Shown one piece after another: positions 46,966 to 58,433 of a stretch of 64,000 nucleotides of DNA (positions are counted from its first letter, which is position 1; each line of letters starts with the position of its first letter). This stretch comes from Tubulanus polymorphus (taxonomy: Eukaryota > Nemertea > Palaeonemertea > Tubulaniformes > Tubulanidae), in assembly GCF_964204645.1 (NCBI RefSeq), contig NC_134035.1:5580501-5644500 (forward strand). The letters are read 5' to 3'. A model generated the notes under the pieces. That model did not search any database. It saw only the letters and a program-made list of their open reading frames with translations, and was not told the DNA's origin. Position numbers and translations under genes: made by a program.

Positions 46966-48785
46966 TGTTTAGGAGCGCAAAGCCTATATTCAGTGACGAA
47001 ACAAGCGATAAACCATCGATGTTTTTTGGTTGCTTTCTTGACACGTACCCAAACATGACACCGTACGATATGTCATTAACAGGACAGCGTAGACGAGCAG
47101 TTCGTATCGCAGCAGCTTTTATTTTGTTTTGTTTCCAAAACAACGAATTAACAAAAGCGCTTTATAGTTTCTTTCCGCGCTTGCCCGCATTAATCCACGC
47201 AGGCTAATGAGTAATTGGGTTTTGTTATCACGAAATCGATTATAAATTACACTGTAAATAGTTCGCGTTTGATAATAACGTCTGCGAGCTTTCATAAGCG
47301 TTAATCGGATAACGAAGATGGAAACTGGATTTCTAATGTCACCACAGTTCCTCGCCGCAGTTCCCATACAGCGATATAGAATGGCTATAGAACTAAGTTG
47401 GTTTCTGAGACTGGTCTTAAATCTAAGCCTGCAACTGGCCACGGCGTATTAAACTATACGAACAGTTGAATTTATGAAGCTAGATTTTAATCTCATTAGT
47501 TTCTCGTCCAATTCTCAGTTGTAGCGCAAAACTCGTCGTACAACTAGATTCGGGAAATAATCATCGCACAGTACGGCTTCTGCGCGGCCGCCAAACAATT
47601 TCGAGATAAAAATTACCCTATTAACTTGTAGTCGATTATATTTCGATCGTATCGAAGCCGCCGCCATTTTGTAATTGACGACGACAGTTGAAAAGGAATA
47701 ACGCTGTATATACAGACAATGACGATGACTGTCGAAAAAGAATAACATATAAATAATCATTGCGTTCTGGACGTTTGAAGTTTTAAGTTTAAGTTTTTTT
47801 TTCTATTCATCAAAACCAAGTTATAAGTGATCGTCAATGACGTGAATCGCTTTATCAGCTCCGATGAGTCTCAGGAATGCCACCTCCACAGCCACCATTT
47901 TGAAGCGTTTTTCATCGACGAGCTTTTAACTTAGATGACTATCACAAACTCCTACACGCCGAGAAAAAAAACCCTAATCAAATTAAGGTTTTCAATCATC
48001 TTATTGCGCCGTTTGAAGAAAATCGACAGAACGTTTAGAAAAAGGTAGCAACATCTCCGTGACTCGAGCGCTGTATTATTATACAGCGGGGTTGGGACGC
48101 CAATAACTGATATTCGAACGGGGAATCGAATAGGACACTACCGGTGTATTGAGACATGCTGATTGAATCAAATATGTACTAGGGAAATATGATTACAGTT
48201 TTATGGAGAAAGTGACTTCATAAATCCGGCGTACGAATGATATAGAATAGAATAGAATAACTTTAAAGGCCGAATTGATCGGTTTATATACATCGGCAAG
48301 AATTGAGACGCTCCATACTCTCTATAAACATATACGCGCGGTGTGTTCGGATAATCATATAGTTATCGGAGCGTGCGTTCGGTGCAGCGGAATATGATCG
48401 ATGGCAAAGTGTGTTTTTCAATCTTCTAATCTGTACGTTAGCCGTACGATTTTACGAGCTTTTTCTGCCGATGTCGTAATTATCGGAGAATTAATCACGG
48501 CAACTTCACGTGGGTCAAAGTGTTACCGTGCAGTTTGATGAATCGGTTTTAATCCGTCGTCTGGCAATTGCCGTCCTATACTACTCCACAGCATGCTTAC
48601 AGCTCTAGTTTTATACAAATATAGTTGAAATCGTGATAAAGGTATGAAAATGGTCGCGGCAAAAAATGACCTGGACTCACGATTACCAGGGCTGCAACTC
48701 TAGCGATCAGGGATAGCTGTTATTGGTCACCTGATTGGTCACGACCGCAAAAGGTCAAATGACTGACCGGACAAACTTTTAAACT
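46966..48785. other. Intergenic; partial Rep-B at 47395-47445
   Basis: 47395-47445 reads GTTTCTGAGACTGGTCTTAA, ATCTAAG, CTGCAACTGGCCACGG, a Rep-B end. 48243-48262 is (ATAGA)n followed by ACTTTAAAGG, typical of a retroelement tail. No gene is supported; a 146-codon frame at 46767-47207 spans the tRNA-like hairpin and is judged noise. Confidence 0.4.
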
Positions 48786-48960
48786 TCGTCAATTACTTCT
48801 GGTCTATGGTCCAGTGGTTAGCATACTCGGCTGGCATGTCGGGGGTGTCGGGTTACGGGTTACCCAGGGTTAGACCAGAGGCTGATCTGCAGTTAGGGCT
48901 ATGGGCGATCTAGGGTTAGGGAAGTGTGGCTCACTTGGTACCAGTTGCCGAAAATTTGGT
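48786..48960 (+). mobile_element. tRNA-like SINE head
   Basis: TCTATGGTCCAGTGGTTAGC, then ATACTCGGCTGGCATGTCGG, resembles the 5' half of a tRNA-Glu/Asp-type gene with a good A box (TGGTCCAGTGG). The B-box region (GGGTTACGGGTTACCC) is degenerate, and the acceptor stem does not close, so a working tRNA is unlikely. GGGTTAGG/GGGTTACC phrases follow. Confidence 0.5.
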
Positions 48961-49394
48961 TAAAGATCGGCGGATGAATACCATATACATTTAATTGTCA
49001 CTATGTCAACTATCCATCGGTTAACTCTAACCATAACCAACTTTTGAGCAACCGGCCCGGATGATTAAGGTCATGGTCGAGCTTTGGTTGTGAATTTTTT
49101 TCTGACTCGGATGAGCAGTGCGATTTCGATAGTCAGCTTTTCAATCGATTCATCATTTAGCGATCGGGACGTTCAAAAAAGATGTCTGGCCAAAAATTGT
49201 GATTTGTGCCTCTCACGCCGTCTAGAATCACATTCTACGGACTGATTTACCGAATGTCGCTATCGACAGAAACTCGAATGAATCAATTGGAATTTCATCA
49301 ATGATTTAGAGTCGAAATAGGTTTTAGATAAGAATGGATGATAGTATACGCGCGCCGTTAGAGCAAGTCGGATGATAATATCAGCGATTCGCGC

Positions 49395-49429
<35 letters not shown>

Positions 49430-50024
49430 GCAATTCAGAAGTAAAACGCCGGGACTTCATTTGTAGGTAATCCACGAATACGCGGTGAATAGGGATCTGA
49501 ATAGCGATCCTATTCATTAGCAAATACACGGGTCCCTCGCATTAATAATCTTCTCATTACGAATACATCCGCAGTAAACGATAGAACGATAGGGCTGCGC
49601 CTGCACGCTGCTGTTGTCTGATGGAGGTTGTTCGACAACACTGTTACGTAAATGTGGATCGTAACCAGAACTTCTCCTTCCGAGTAAACAGTAAACCTCT
49701 TTCGCGTTAAGCTCTATAACTTGTTCAGCGGGACTAAGTACAGCCGAAAAGCCGAACGCCACCTGGGCGAACTTCGGTTTTCGTAGACCGTCGACTAGGG
49801 GTCGGGGCTAATAACCGTGAACGCGCTATAGTTCGGTCATAACGCATTTCACAATGTCGGAAATTTTGGAAATAAATAGGTCCGAACAATAGCGACCGTG
49901 CCTATCCCGACCATTTCTCGACCATAGTTTCGACTATAATTGACGGATTTCGTGACGATAATTACGTTGACAACTTAGATGTACTAGATTGAAATGGATA
50001 CACAAATTGGGACGCAAAAATAGG
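48961..50024. other. Intergenic; (TA)n at 49397-49427; Rep-C 49775-49890
   Basis: 48955-49055 matches 24650-24780 (GTCAACTATCCA, GGTTA, TTTGAGCAACCG), another dispersed repeat. 49775-49890 is a Rep-C copy (CGTCGACTAGGGGTCGG, AGTTCGGTCATAACGCATTTC). No gene is supported. Confidence 0.45.
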
Positions 50025-51230
50025 CCACGATCACCGTGGAGACGATTTGGCCCGGACGAAATTGGTACTAGTTAAATTTGGCCCGCGCCTAATTACAGAG
50101 TGCGCTCAAACGGAAACCACTCACTCGATACTAAACAATGCTAAAACAAAGCGAAGTGGGTCCCAGAACCAATGCAACCTAAACGAAACCATTTGGCCCG
50201 TGCTTGAATTTGGCTCGGGCCTGGTCCGACGTTTTCGCAAATTTGGCCCAAACAAATCGTCTCTGTGTGATAGCGGCGATGGAGACGACTTCTAACCGAC
50301 TGTACGTGCGTATAGAATATACGTGTATGACCCTCGGCTAGAGAAAATCCAAGAAACTCAACGAGCATGTCGATCGTCTTCCCGGGAGTTATTAATTTAC
50401 TTTCCTTTTATAATACGGGATAATTTCTACGAGCATACATCATCTTAATGCATATAATAAACATGCCGCATCTGGAGGCTCGAATGAATACATCCATTAT
50501 CCCGATGCTGGATCTCGCAAATAAGCTGTCACCTTAAATGACTATCGTAAATTCAACACATATAAATAAGAACAGTATTCGAGGGATGCCCGCACAGAGA
50601 AACCCCATTTCAAAAACCCATTTCGATTTTGTTTAGATCGAACCCGAGCCAACCGTATGAAAAGAATCCGTGCCCGTTTGACACAGGCCAAATTTGGCCC
50701 GAGACCAAATCGTCAGATGCGACCCGTGTCAAAGTAATCGTTGCAATAATAAGTTAGTGATTTATTTACGTATGAACACGCTCTCTAATAGCGAACCTAC
50801 GACCTCCTCTGCCAACCGAGGATTCCACTCATGGCAAGTGAGGATCCACCAGGTTCGCTAGTAGATAGTTGGTCGTCCGCAACCGATAACTTCTACATTT
50901 CAATTAAAACTTATGGACTTTTTCTTAAACAAATTAATTATCCATGAAAACTTTACCAATATCCGAGTAGAAAAATGGAAGCATTGTATATTTAGTGGGT
51001 TCTGTGATAATATATGGATTCGTGAGTCTAAAAATCCAGTTCATAGTTCATCAAGAAAATTAACTTATTTTGACAACGCAAGACTGAGTGCTCACCACGC
51101 CATCTGGTGGGATAGCTGGTGTCGCGGTCCCCTATTAAGATCGGGCCGAAACCGACTCGGGTCTGGTCTCGACCAGTTTGACAGGGTCCAAATCGTCTCC
51201 GTGTGATCGTGGCTATAGTTTTGATCCGAT
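50025..51230. repeat. Rep-K repeats (AAATCGTCTC ... TTTGGCCCG)
   Basis: 50025-50290 is an inverted pair: GGAGACGATTTGGCCCG at the left, then GGCCCAAACAAATCGTCTC and GATAGCGGCGATGGAG at the right. 50690-50715 and 51120-51225 carry further copies (GGGCC.AAATCGTC..., CCGTGTGATCGTGGCTAT). A fragment is at 27988-28025. 50785-50905 is an inverted Rep-F copy. No gene is supported. Confidence 0.55.
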
Positions 51231-51862
51231 GTTTTTGCTAAAAACTGCATTCGGTATACTGATCGAGATAAATATATACGACATGCAACGGCGCTGACGA
51301 CGCTCTCTTTGCGGCGAAATATCACGTCATGACGCAACACTCATCATAAACGAGCGTAAATTAATCAGAACACATCGATGGCGGCGGCAGTTTTTGCGAC
51401 GACAGCAGCAGCGTGTGTTCCCGGACGCATGTAGGGCGGCCGTATGACGTCAATTCGTAATATCCGGCCGCGCATCCGATTAGGGGGTTCTTTGTTATCC
51501 GAAAAACACCTGTCGCGACTAGATTCATTACTCGCAGGCCTGCAACCCCGCGCAAGAGGGTCGGATTTTGACGACGAAATCCGTGCATTTTGGTCGAAAC
51601 GAGGTTCTAAACGTTCACAGTTTGTACGCGGAGTCAGTGCTGAAAGGGGCCAAGCGAGATTTCCATTTCCATCGGAAAATTTGGAAAGGACGGTTGTGAC
51701 TGGGGAGAGACGGCCGCGTCGCGACATGTGCGCAACGTGTGGTGCGACTTGACTGGTGTCTCTGGTAGTCGCAGTGTATCGCTTCGCAGTCAGTTGCAAG
51801 CCACCACAAGCCGTCACCCACATTCTCTATCGAGAATCCTACAATAGTAAGGAAACGATTTT
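51231..51862. other. Intergenic, no gene seen
   Basis: Overlapping open frames on both strands (51361-51823) have no domain. 51690-51815 has GTCGCGAC / AGTCGCAGTG phrases that may be a diverged relative of the MITE at 33116. Confidence 0.3.
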
Positions 51863-52013
51863 AAGTCCGAAAATGTTTCCTTGAGCTAGTGTAGTTCACT
51901 CGACGTTTTGACTATATTCTAACAGTCATCTTTATTTCTGAAGATGACTATTAGAGTATAGTCGAAGAAGCCGAATAAACTACTAGCTCAAGGAGCGATT
52001 AAATTTCGGACTT
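51863..52013 (+). mobile_element. Rep-H palindromic element
   Basis: Ends AAGTCCGAAAATGTTTCC / AAATTTCGGACTT are inverted. The + centre reads CTGAAGAT, GACTAT-TAGAGT-ATAGTC, GAAG; the six-pair stem is perfect while the GAAA has become GAAG. The left arm carries the inverted partner (GACTATATTCTAACAGTC). It ends about 40 bases before the element at 52056. Confidence 0.65.
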
Positions 52014-52055
52014 AATATTTGTTTTCGTTATCATTGTGGTACTCTATCGTCGGTA

Positions 52056-53229
52056 AGTAATAGGGTATATGTCTTTTCATACCGGAGGTCGAGAGGTCGA
52101 GCTCATTTTCACTCACTCGCCCCCTCAACCTCTGATATGAAAAGACATATACCCTATTACTCTAATAATATTCATATAAAAATGAACGTTATTTATATGA
52201 ATATCATATATATGAAAATCAATTTTGATAGAAAATATGTAAAATAAATTGTAGAATTAAAAAGTAACGAGTAATTAACAAGTTGAAGAAAATATAAATT
52301 TTAATTAAAAAATGACTAATAAATGAAAGAACAGATACTACTTTTTCTTATTTTGAATATTTTAGTTTTATATGTTTGAGATGAAATATATTTATTTAGA
52401 ATTGAATTATTCTATTTGAGTTATGATATTTTGATTTAAGATGATGTGATTTATTGCTTCGAGTATAATGTTTTCCACAATTACATAACGCTTTTTAGGT
52501 TCATATTTCTTTTTACGTGTAACAATTTTATTTTCTAAATTACATTGATTTCCCACATCTTTGAATGATTTTTCATTTGGAATGTCAGGGTTAAATCATT
52601 TTTTTTGTAATCTGAAAAATGATATATAACATTCTCTGAAAGGACAATAACGTAGGTGTAAAAATAATGATTTATGTGAATTTTCATTATAGAAAAGTGA
52701 TTGTATTTCATCTGTAATTCTTAAATGTTTATCTATTTCATTAAATGTTGTGAATTTTGGAATTATTGTATTGAATGAGATGTTTTCTTTTTCATTCGAT
52801 AACTCTATCATTAGATAATAATTTCTAAACTTTAATTCAGTAATATTATTCACTTGAAAACGAAAACGTGCAGTTTTACTCAAATCTTTAATAGGAATTA
52901 AATTTTCAATTGTAAAATATTTTTCTGATACATGTAAATCAGTATCTTTGAAATGAGGTATCTGTTCATTCATATTTATTAGTCATTTTTTAATCAAAAT
53001 TTATATGTTCTTCAAATCGTTACTTTTTAATTCTACCATTTATTCTACATTTTTTTAATTAAAATTGATTTTCATATATATGATATTCATATAAATAATG
53101 TTCATTTATATGAATATCATTAGAGTAATCGGGTAGATGTCTTTTCATATCAGAGGTTGAGGGGGCGAGTGAATGAAAATGAGCTCGACCTCTCGACCTC
53201 TGGTATGAAAAGACATATACCCTATTACT
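52056..53229 (-). mobile_element. Miniature Polinton/Maverick-like element
   Basis: 1,174 bp, about 25 percent GC inside. Ends are 5'-AGTAATAGGGTATATGTC and GACATATACCCTATTACT-3'. The hexamer TCGGTA flanks both sides (52050-52055 and 53230-53235). Terminal inverted repeats run about 280 bp (52056 to about 52340; about 52955 to 53229). The outer 105 bp of each repeat is itself a hairpin: TATGTCTTTTCATA pairs with TATGAAAAGACATA, continuing through AGAGGT.GAG. 5'-AG...CT-3' ends with a 6-bp target duplication are the documented habit of Polinton/Maverick elements (retroviral-type integrase). No polymerase, integrase or capsid gene is present, so this would be a non-autonomous deletion derivative. 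It carries one decayed zinc-finger gene. It could also be an unrelated MITE with 6-bp duplications. Confidence 0.75.
52396..52973 (-). pseudogene. Decayed gene with C-terminal C2H2 zinc finger, in the Polinton-like element
   Basis: An ATG at 52973 sits at the inner edge of the right inverted repeat, and a 125-codon frame runs to TGA at 52596-52598. The same frame stays open for about 60 more codons (lysine-rich end near 52500). A neighbouring frame then encodes CNCGKHYTRSNKSHHLK and a last His, a CxC-x(12)-H-x(5)-H zinc finger (52423-52485), before TAA at 52396. So at least one stop and one frameshift separate what looks like one gene of about 190 codons. Single fingers of the CxCGK...NK..H type occur at the ends of proteins of large DNA viruses and virus-like elements; the upstream 125 residues match nothing I recognise. 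The left repeat holds a second copy of the start region (ATG at 52323, +) that soon hits a stop. Confidence 0.6.
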
Positions 53230-53235
53230 TCGGTA

Positions 53236-54719
53236 GTTTTTTTATTAATGGTTACCCGTCGCCCAACTTAAGAGGCGACTAATATCAGGATTTTTAGCAT
53301 CACCGACGACGCTGATCGCGTTTGCCTTATACGATGGCAACGAATCGGTGTTCGTTCGTTACCCCGATAGCGTTTATAGCCGGCCGACAATCAGACGTTG
53401 ATGTCAACTTTTCACGGCTTCCTGGTTTTATTTGACGTTTTACCCGTCCCGAGTGTCGCCGGATGTTTCCCGTTTCCAGACATTAATAGCCCGGAAGATA
53501 GATAGGGTTAGGATAGGTGAGATCCAGCGGTAAATTGCAACCGCTATACCTGCGTAGTATGAAACCTCTATTCGTCCTTGCCATCGCATAATAACTCATT
53601 ATATAGGGTTAGATGTATTATTACACCCAAGCAGTAATTGTCGAAGCTTCATGAGCTAATACTCGCGGCAGTACGCGCGCAATTTCGGCACCTGCACCTG
53701 ATATTTCCAAACTGAAACACAACGGGACAGATATAGTACTTTGTAGGTTAACAGTGACCTTAAGTGACCTAGTTTTTCGGCAGAGTGACCTTGGAATTTT
53801 CTACCCAAGAATTTCTGTTTAGAAAATGGTGAAATTGCGAACCTATATCTCATTTCATTCAGTGTACGAAAACGTCGTATTTATGATCTATGATTCTTGA
53901 GTAATAAATTCAATTTCAACAAAACTTTTAAATTTGTATCAATTGGGTTATAGGCTTAAAATCTACTCTGTGGCTTTTCTCCTAGTTGAGTTGTGTAACG
54001 CCAAACTATATGAGCGCAGTAGTAGCGAAAGCTACTCGGCGAAAAGGCATTTACCAAAAGTCTGTTTCGTCGTCGCTTCATACGGTGGGTTAACTCCCCG
54101 ATGGTACGCGGAGCCGTATCATTTGTCACTTAATGTTCGCATGCGCTATGAGCACCGGGAATAATTCGTCACCAGATACAATCAGCAGTTATTAGGGATC
54201 TAGACGAAACTGTCGTATATATTGACAAATATCTTCTACACTGACGAGAAATAAAGTTAGCCGACAGACAGTCAAAAGCAGCCTATAATGGCACGAGGCT
54301 CAGTCGCCGTATTAATTGCCTGCTTCTTGGCTTCTTGGAACTGACCGCCTCCGTCTTATCGAAATGGCTTTTATGTTTATGGGTTATTATTATTATTCAG
54401 CGACAATTTCTATAATGGTATCTCGGGGTTGGGTGAATATAAACTATATATAATAACGGGGAACTTATAGGCGAATCAGGGATTTAGTTGGTTTGATCGG
54501 CATTGTCTCTGCCATGAAGCGGAGCCTGGTTAAACTTCCTGAGCAAAATAACCGATTTTCCAAACAAATAATCGCATACGTCAAAAAAGTATGAAATTGA
54601 GTCGAAAATTACAAAGCGAATCAGAACACTGCTGATGAAACTGTTGCACTGAATCCAGTTCCAGTGAAAAGCTAGAGTTAAATAAGTTTATTTTCGGTGA
54701 GTTTACTTCAAAGATCAAA
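53236..54719. other. Intergenic, no gene seen
   Basis: No supported exon or repeat array. Short frames at 53656-54164 lack domains. Confidence 0.35.
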
Positions 54720-55075
54720 TTACATTCAGAATTGTGAGCCGAGTCCTGAACTGTGGAGCTGAGTCCTGAACTGTGGAACTGGATTCTGAACTGTGGAACT
54801 GGATTCTGAACTGTGGAACTGGGTCCTGAACTGTGGAGCCGAGTCCTGAACTGTGGAATTGGGTTCTGAACTGTGGAACTGGGCTCTGAACTGTGGAACT
54901 GGATTCTGAACTGTGGAACTGGATTCTGAACTGTGGAACTGGGTCCTGAACTGTAGTGCTGGCTCCTGAACTGGGGAGCTGAGTCTTGTACTGTGGAACT
55001 GGGTCCTGAACTGTAGAACTGAGTATACTGAACCGTTGTGGAGCTGGGTCCTGAACTGTTGCGGAGCTCGATGTA
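54720..55075. repeat. 20-bp minisatellite grown from a Rep-A end
   Basis: About 17 units of CTGAACTGTGGAACTGGATT with variants (GGGTCC, GAGTCC, GAGCTG). The unit equals the terminal phrase of Rep-A (CTGTGGAACTGGATCC) joined to itself. The glutamine/serine/proline-rich minus-strand frames over it are artefacts of the repeat. Confidence 0.9.
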
Positions 55076-55617
55076 TCTGTTATCAATCCATTTACACCGC
55101 AAAAAAGTGTTTATTTTTTCGAAAGAATAACAAACATCGTCGTAACAAGTCAAATAACAGCGCGAATAGGTATGAAGCCATTTAACGCGTTATGTATAAC
55201 TCCGTTTGATTGTTATTTTCATATTCCCAGGCGAAAGTTCGGTGTAAGAGAGCTTTCACCGTCCTAATCGCGGGATCAACGCCATGAGCAATGCCCGAGA
55301 GGGCTTCGCGCAAAAATACGACTGCTAATTTTCATCACGTCACCAAAGGTAACCATAGAAACACGAAGCGCTTCTCAGACCGACGTACTGTCTCCTCGGG
55401 AGTGATTCCTGTATTCTGAGATCCGAAATAAAGGAAATTAGAATGAAATAATGAGCACACTATACCGTTTAAGAAGTCACGACATTGTTTGCCTCTAGAC
55501 CAGTTAGTAGGATAGTCGAATTCACCATTTTGTCGTCGCGTTACTGAAGTCGCAATTTATGTATTACAGATTAAATTTACTTAAGCGTCAGTCGTCATTA
55601 GGATACGTCGTCATTTA
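55076..55617. other. Intergenic, no gene seen
   Basis: No supported gene or repeat. Confidence 0.35.
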
Positions 55618-55935
55618 ACTCTGGACTCAGTTCCACATGTGCCACAACTCAGAGTCTAATCTTAACTTGGAACTGTGGAACTGGATCCTGAGGTAGCAAT
55701 TTATGTATTTCCAATTCAATTCACTAAGCGCAAGTCGTCTAGGATATGTCGTCATCATTAGTGAAGTAGTCTGGATTCTGGATAACTTGGAACTGCTGAA
55801 TCCTGAGTAGCAATTTATACATTTCCAATTCGATTTACTATACTGATACTGAAGTCGTCTGGACTCAGTGCCACAGTGCCACAACTCGGAGTCTAATCTC
55901 AACTCGGAACTGTAGAACTTGATCCTGAGTCCGGC
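55618..55935. repeat. Rep-A-containing tandem repeat, three units
   Basis: Three imperfect units of about 100-130 bases, each with CAGTTCCACA / CAGTGCCACA, CAACTC.GAGTCTAATCT.AAC, GGAACTGTGGAACTGGATCC and then CAATTTATGTATTTCCAATTC. A flanking phrase (AGTCGTCATTAGGATACGTC) repeats before each unit and again at 55960-55990. Confidence 0.75.
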
Positions 55936-56992
55936 TTTATGTATTTTCAATCTCCTAAGCGTCAGTCGTCATTGCATTAGAATAAGTCGTCATATATTAC
56001 CGAAGTCGTTTCTCTATTTTTCATTTTTAGTCTCAATTTGCATTTCCAATCAGCTTTTCACTAGGTTTTCAAAGTCGTAGAAAATCATCCCAGTCCCAAA
56101 AAACACCCGACACGGTTTATTCTCATCTTTCATTTAGAAAGGTACACACACACACACACACACCCTAACACATCCATCAGATCCACCCACGCATAAGCTC
56201 TGACGTGTACACCACGTCTCGTCGCATCGGGCGAAAAAAAAGATCTGCTGTCGATCTCGCATTCGGCTGTTAGGATAATCGGCGCACGCATTTGTGATTG
56301 AATATTCGCGTCATGATGTAAAAAGAGCTTCGTCGCGGAAAAGAAGAGAAATCAACTGGTATTTATCAATGGAGACGATTACGGCTTGATGCGGTAGTCA
56401 TCCCTAAAACCGCTATTGAAATAAGCTCGCTGGGGGGGGGGGCTCCGTGCTCTCTCTCTCTTCCGACGCCGCTTGGCATTTCTGCGCGCAATTCTTTTTT
56501 CCGCCCGACTGCGTTTGACAGCGTAGCCAATCAGTGTCTCGCGTTTCTACAAATTAGGCTATCAACCACAAGTCTCCACACGGCGAACATATACCATCCA
56601 CGGATGGGTTTGATCATATTTCGGTATTATTAGCGCAAGCACAAACCACCTTCAGCGTATATCGCGTATTTATGTCTTTGACATATATCAGCTGAACCGG
56701 TCAAATCGAGTCTCGGGAGAATACGCTAAAGTGACGTAGGCATTTGAGAATGAATATATTCGAGCGACTTTCTAGGGACAAAAAATTCAACGATGCGCAC
56801 CCAGCGGGTACCCAAAAAATGGCGCCTGAAAACTGTAAAAATGCTTATGGCTTCGCACCACCGAAATTGTTGAAAAGGTCTACACTAATGGAATCCTTTT
56901 TAGGCCAGATTTCGGTGAGATTTCGAAGAAATCATATTATCTTGATTATAGAATAAATGTTCAATCGACAATATCTCCCCCTTCGTTCGATT
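55936..56992. other. Intergenic; (CA)n at 56145-56163
   Basis: No supported gene. G-run at 56431-56440 followed by CTCTCTCTCTC. A 70-codon + frame at 56744-56956 has no domain. Confidence 0.35.
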
Positions 56993-57105
56993 CCTGGACC
57001 CAGATCCACAGTTTTGAGTTAGGGTTAACTCTTAGTTCATTTTCAATTAGTTACCTCAGAGTTAAATCTTAACTCGGAACTGTGGAACTGGACCCAGGCC
57101 TATTA
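56993..57105. mobile_element. Rep-A, cleanest palindromic copy
   Basis: Ends CCTGGACCCAGATCCACAGTT and AACTGTGGAACTGGACCCAGG are reverse complements with one or two mismatches. The centre is TTAACTCTTAGTTCATTTTC. At about 113 bp this defines the full family unit: a small foldback MITE. Confidence 0.75.
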
Positions 57106-58259
57106 AAGGCCTACGGCCTTTTTGATAAGTCTATATATCGAAACTCTAAAATGTAGTAAGCAATAAAGGGTCAAATGCGCGGTTGTTTAAAAAGCGAACT
57201 GCCCACACGAATTAAAACTGATCCGTACTGTACAAATTTGTAATTTAGTATCAGTGTCAAAACATATTCTGAAAGTTCAACTTAAGAAAAGCGAAAAGCT
57301 TGGAAACCGAGTTAAGAGACAATAAGAGGATCCGTACGACATCTTACAGCATCTTATAACAACTTATATAGGTTTTTGTTATAAAAACAAAAACCCAAGT
57401 CCAATGCTCCAAAATATTTCCAATGAAAAGCATCCTCAATAGATCCAGAAAAGCGTTCTAAGAAAATGAACGTAGACACGACTGCAGCAGTCGCGGTACC
57501 AATAACTAGAATCGCATCCATCCGCGCTGCCAACGGTTTGAGTGACGTTTCGTCGTTACACGTCAGCGTCGCTATACCGAAAATCTCCGGCGCATCAGAT
57601 CAGATATCCGTAAGGTCAAACGGTGACAAGTAGCGCGATGCAGGCTGAGACGCGAGCTTGATTAGAACGGCTTTAGTCGGCGTCCGGGGTTTACGCAAGA
57701 CTGATGCCGTTCGCATCGATCGCGCTGCCGGCAGTTTGTGGCCTCCTGATTGACAGTCGCTGGCAACCCGGGGATGAGTTCATCACTCACTCAAACTTCA
57801 ACATGCAAATATTTATGAATTCGAACACCGACCGAACAAAATTAACTGTCAGTGTATTATTATCGGTATACGCGGAAGAAATCGTCGGCAGTCAATTCAA
57901 ACGATCAATATCCGTATATAACACACAGATTCATTCCTAAGTTATTTATATAACGCCACCGTCAGGAACGATACAAAAATATGGCGTTATAACGAATTTG
58001 GCAGTGTTATGGATAATGATAACTTTCATCGATTTTGGATTTAATTGAGCAAATTCATGAACTAAAAAAATGTCGGCGTTTAAGAGAGGGCAGTGCCGGA
58101 ATTGATGAGGATGGCAGCATTTTAATGGACTTTGTATATCAAAATTTTTTTAATGATGTACTTAATATTCCAATATACATAAATTTGATATCTAAATTTA
58201 AGCACAATCGGTAAATTGCTCAAACCTTATAATCCAGTTTACTGGTTCTGGTTCCATAG
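57106..58259. other. Intergenic, no gene seen
   Basis: No supported gene. A 78-codon + frame at 57704-57940 begins with a hydrophobic stretch (MPFASIALPAVCGLLI) like a signal peptide, but no cysteine pattern, splice site or downstream exon supports it. Confidence 0.3.
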
Positions 58260-58433
58260 CCGAAATGTAAGTCCAATAGTGAACTTAAGTCTTAGATTGG
58301 TTATAGAACAAAAATGGTGTTTGGCCGGTCTTAAGCCACGACTTAGCCGAAATGTAAGTCCAATAGTGAACTTAAGTCTTAGATTGGTTATTGAACAAAA
58401 ATGGTGTTTGGCCGGTCTTAAGCCACGACTATA
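58260..58433. repeat. Two tandem 87-bp Rep-B-related units
   Basis: CCGAAATGTAAGTCCAATAG starts at 58260 and again at 58347. The units differ at only a few positions. Each ends GGCCGGTCTTAAGCCACGAC. Confidence 0.85.

Noticed and set aside
46767-47207. 146-codon + frame as a gene
   Set aside because: It spans the tRNA-like hairpin, with no domain and no splice or start support.
48786-48860. Functional tRNA gene
   Set aside because: A box present, but B box degenerate and acceptor stem does not pair.
54581-55153. Gln/Ser/Pro-rich 190-codon minus-strand frame
   Set aside because: Produced by the 20-bp tandem array derived from Rep-A.
57704-57940. 78-codon frame with signal-peptide-like start
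   Set aside because: No cysteine pattern, processing sites, or exon context; one hydrophobic start is not enough.
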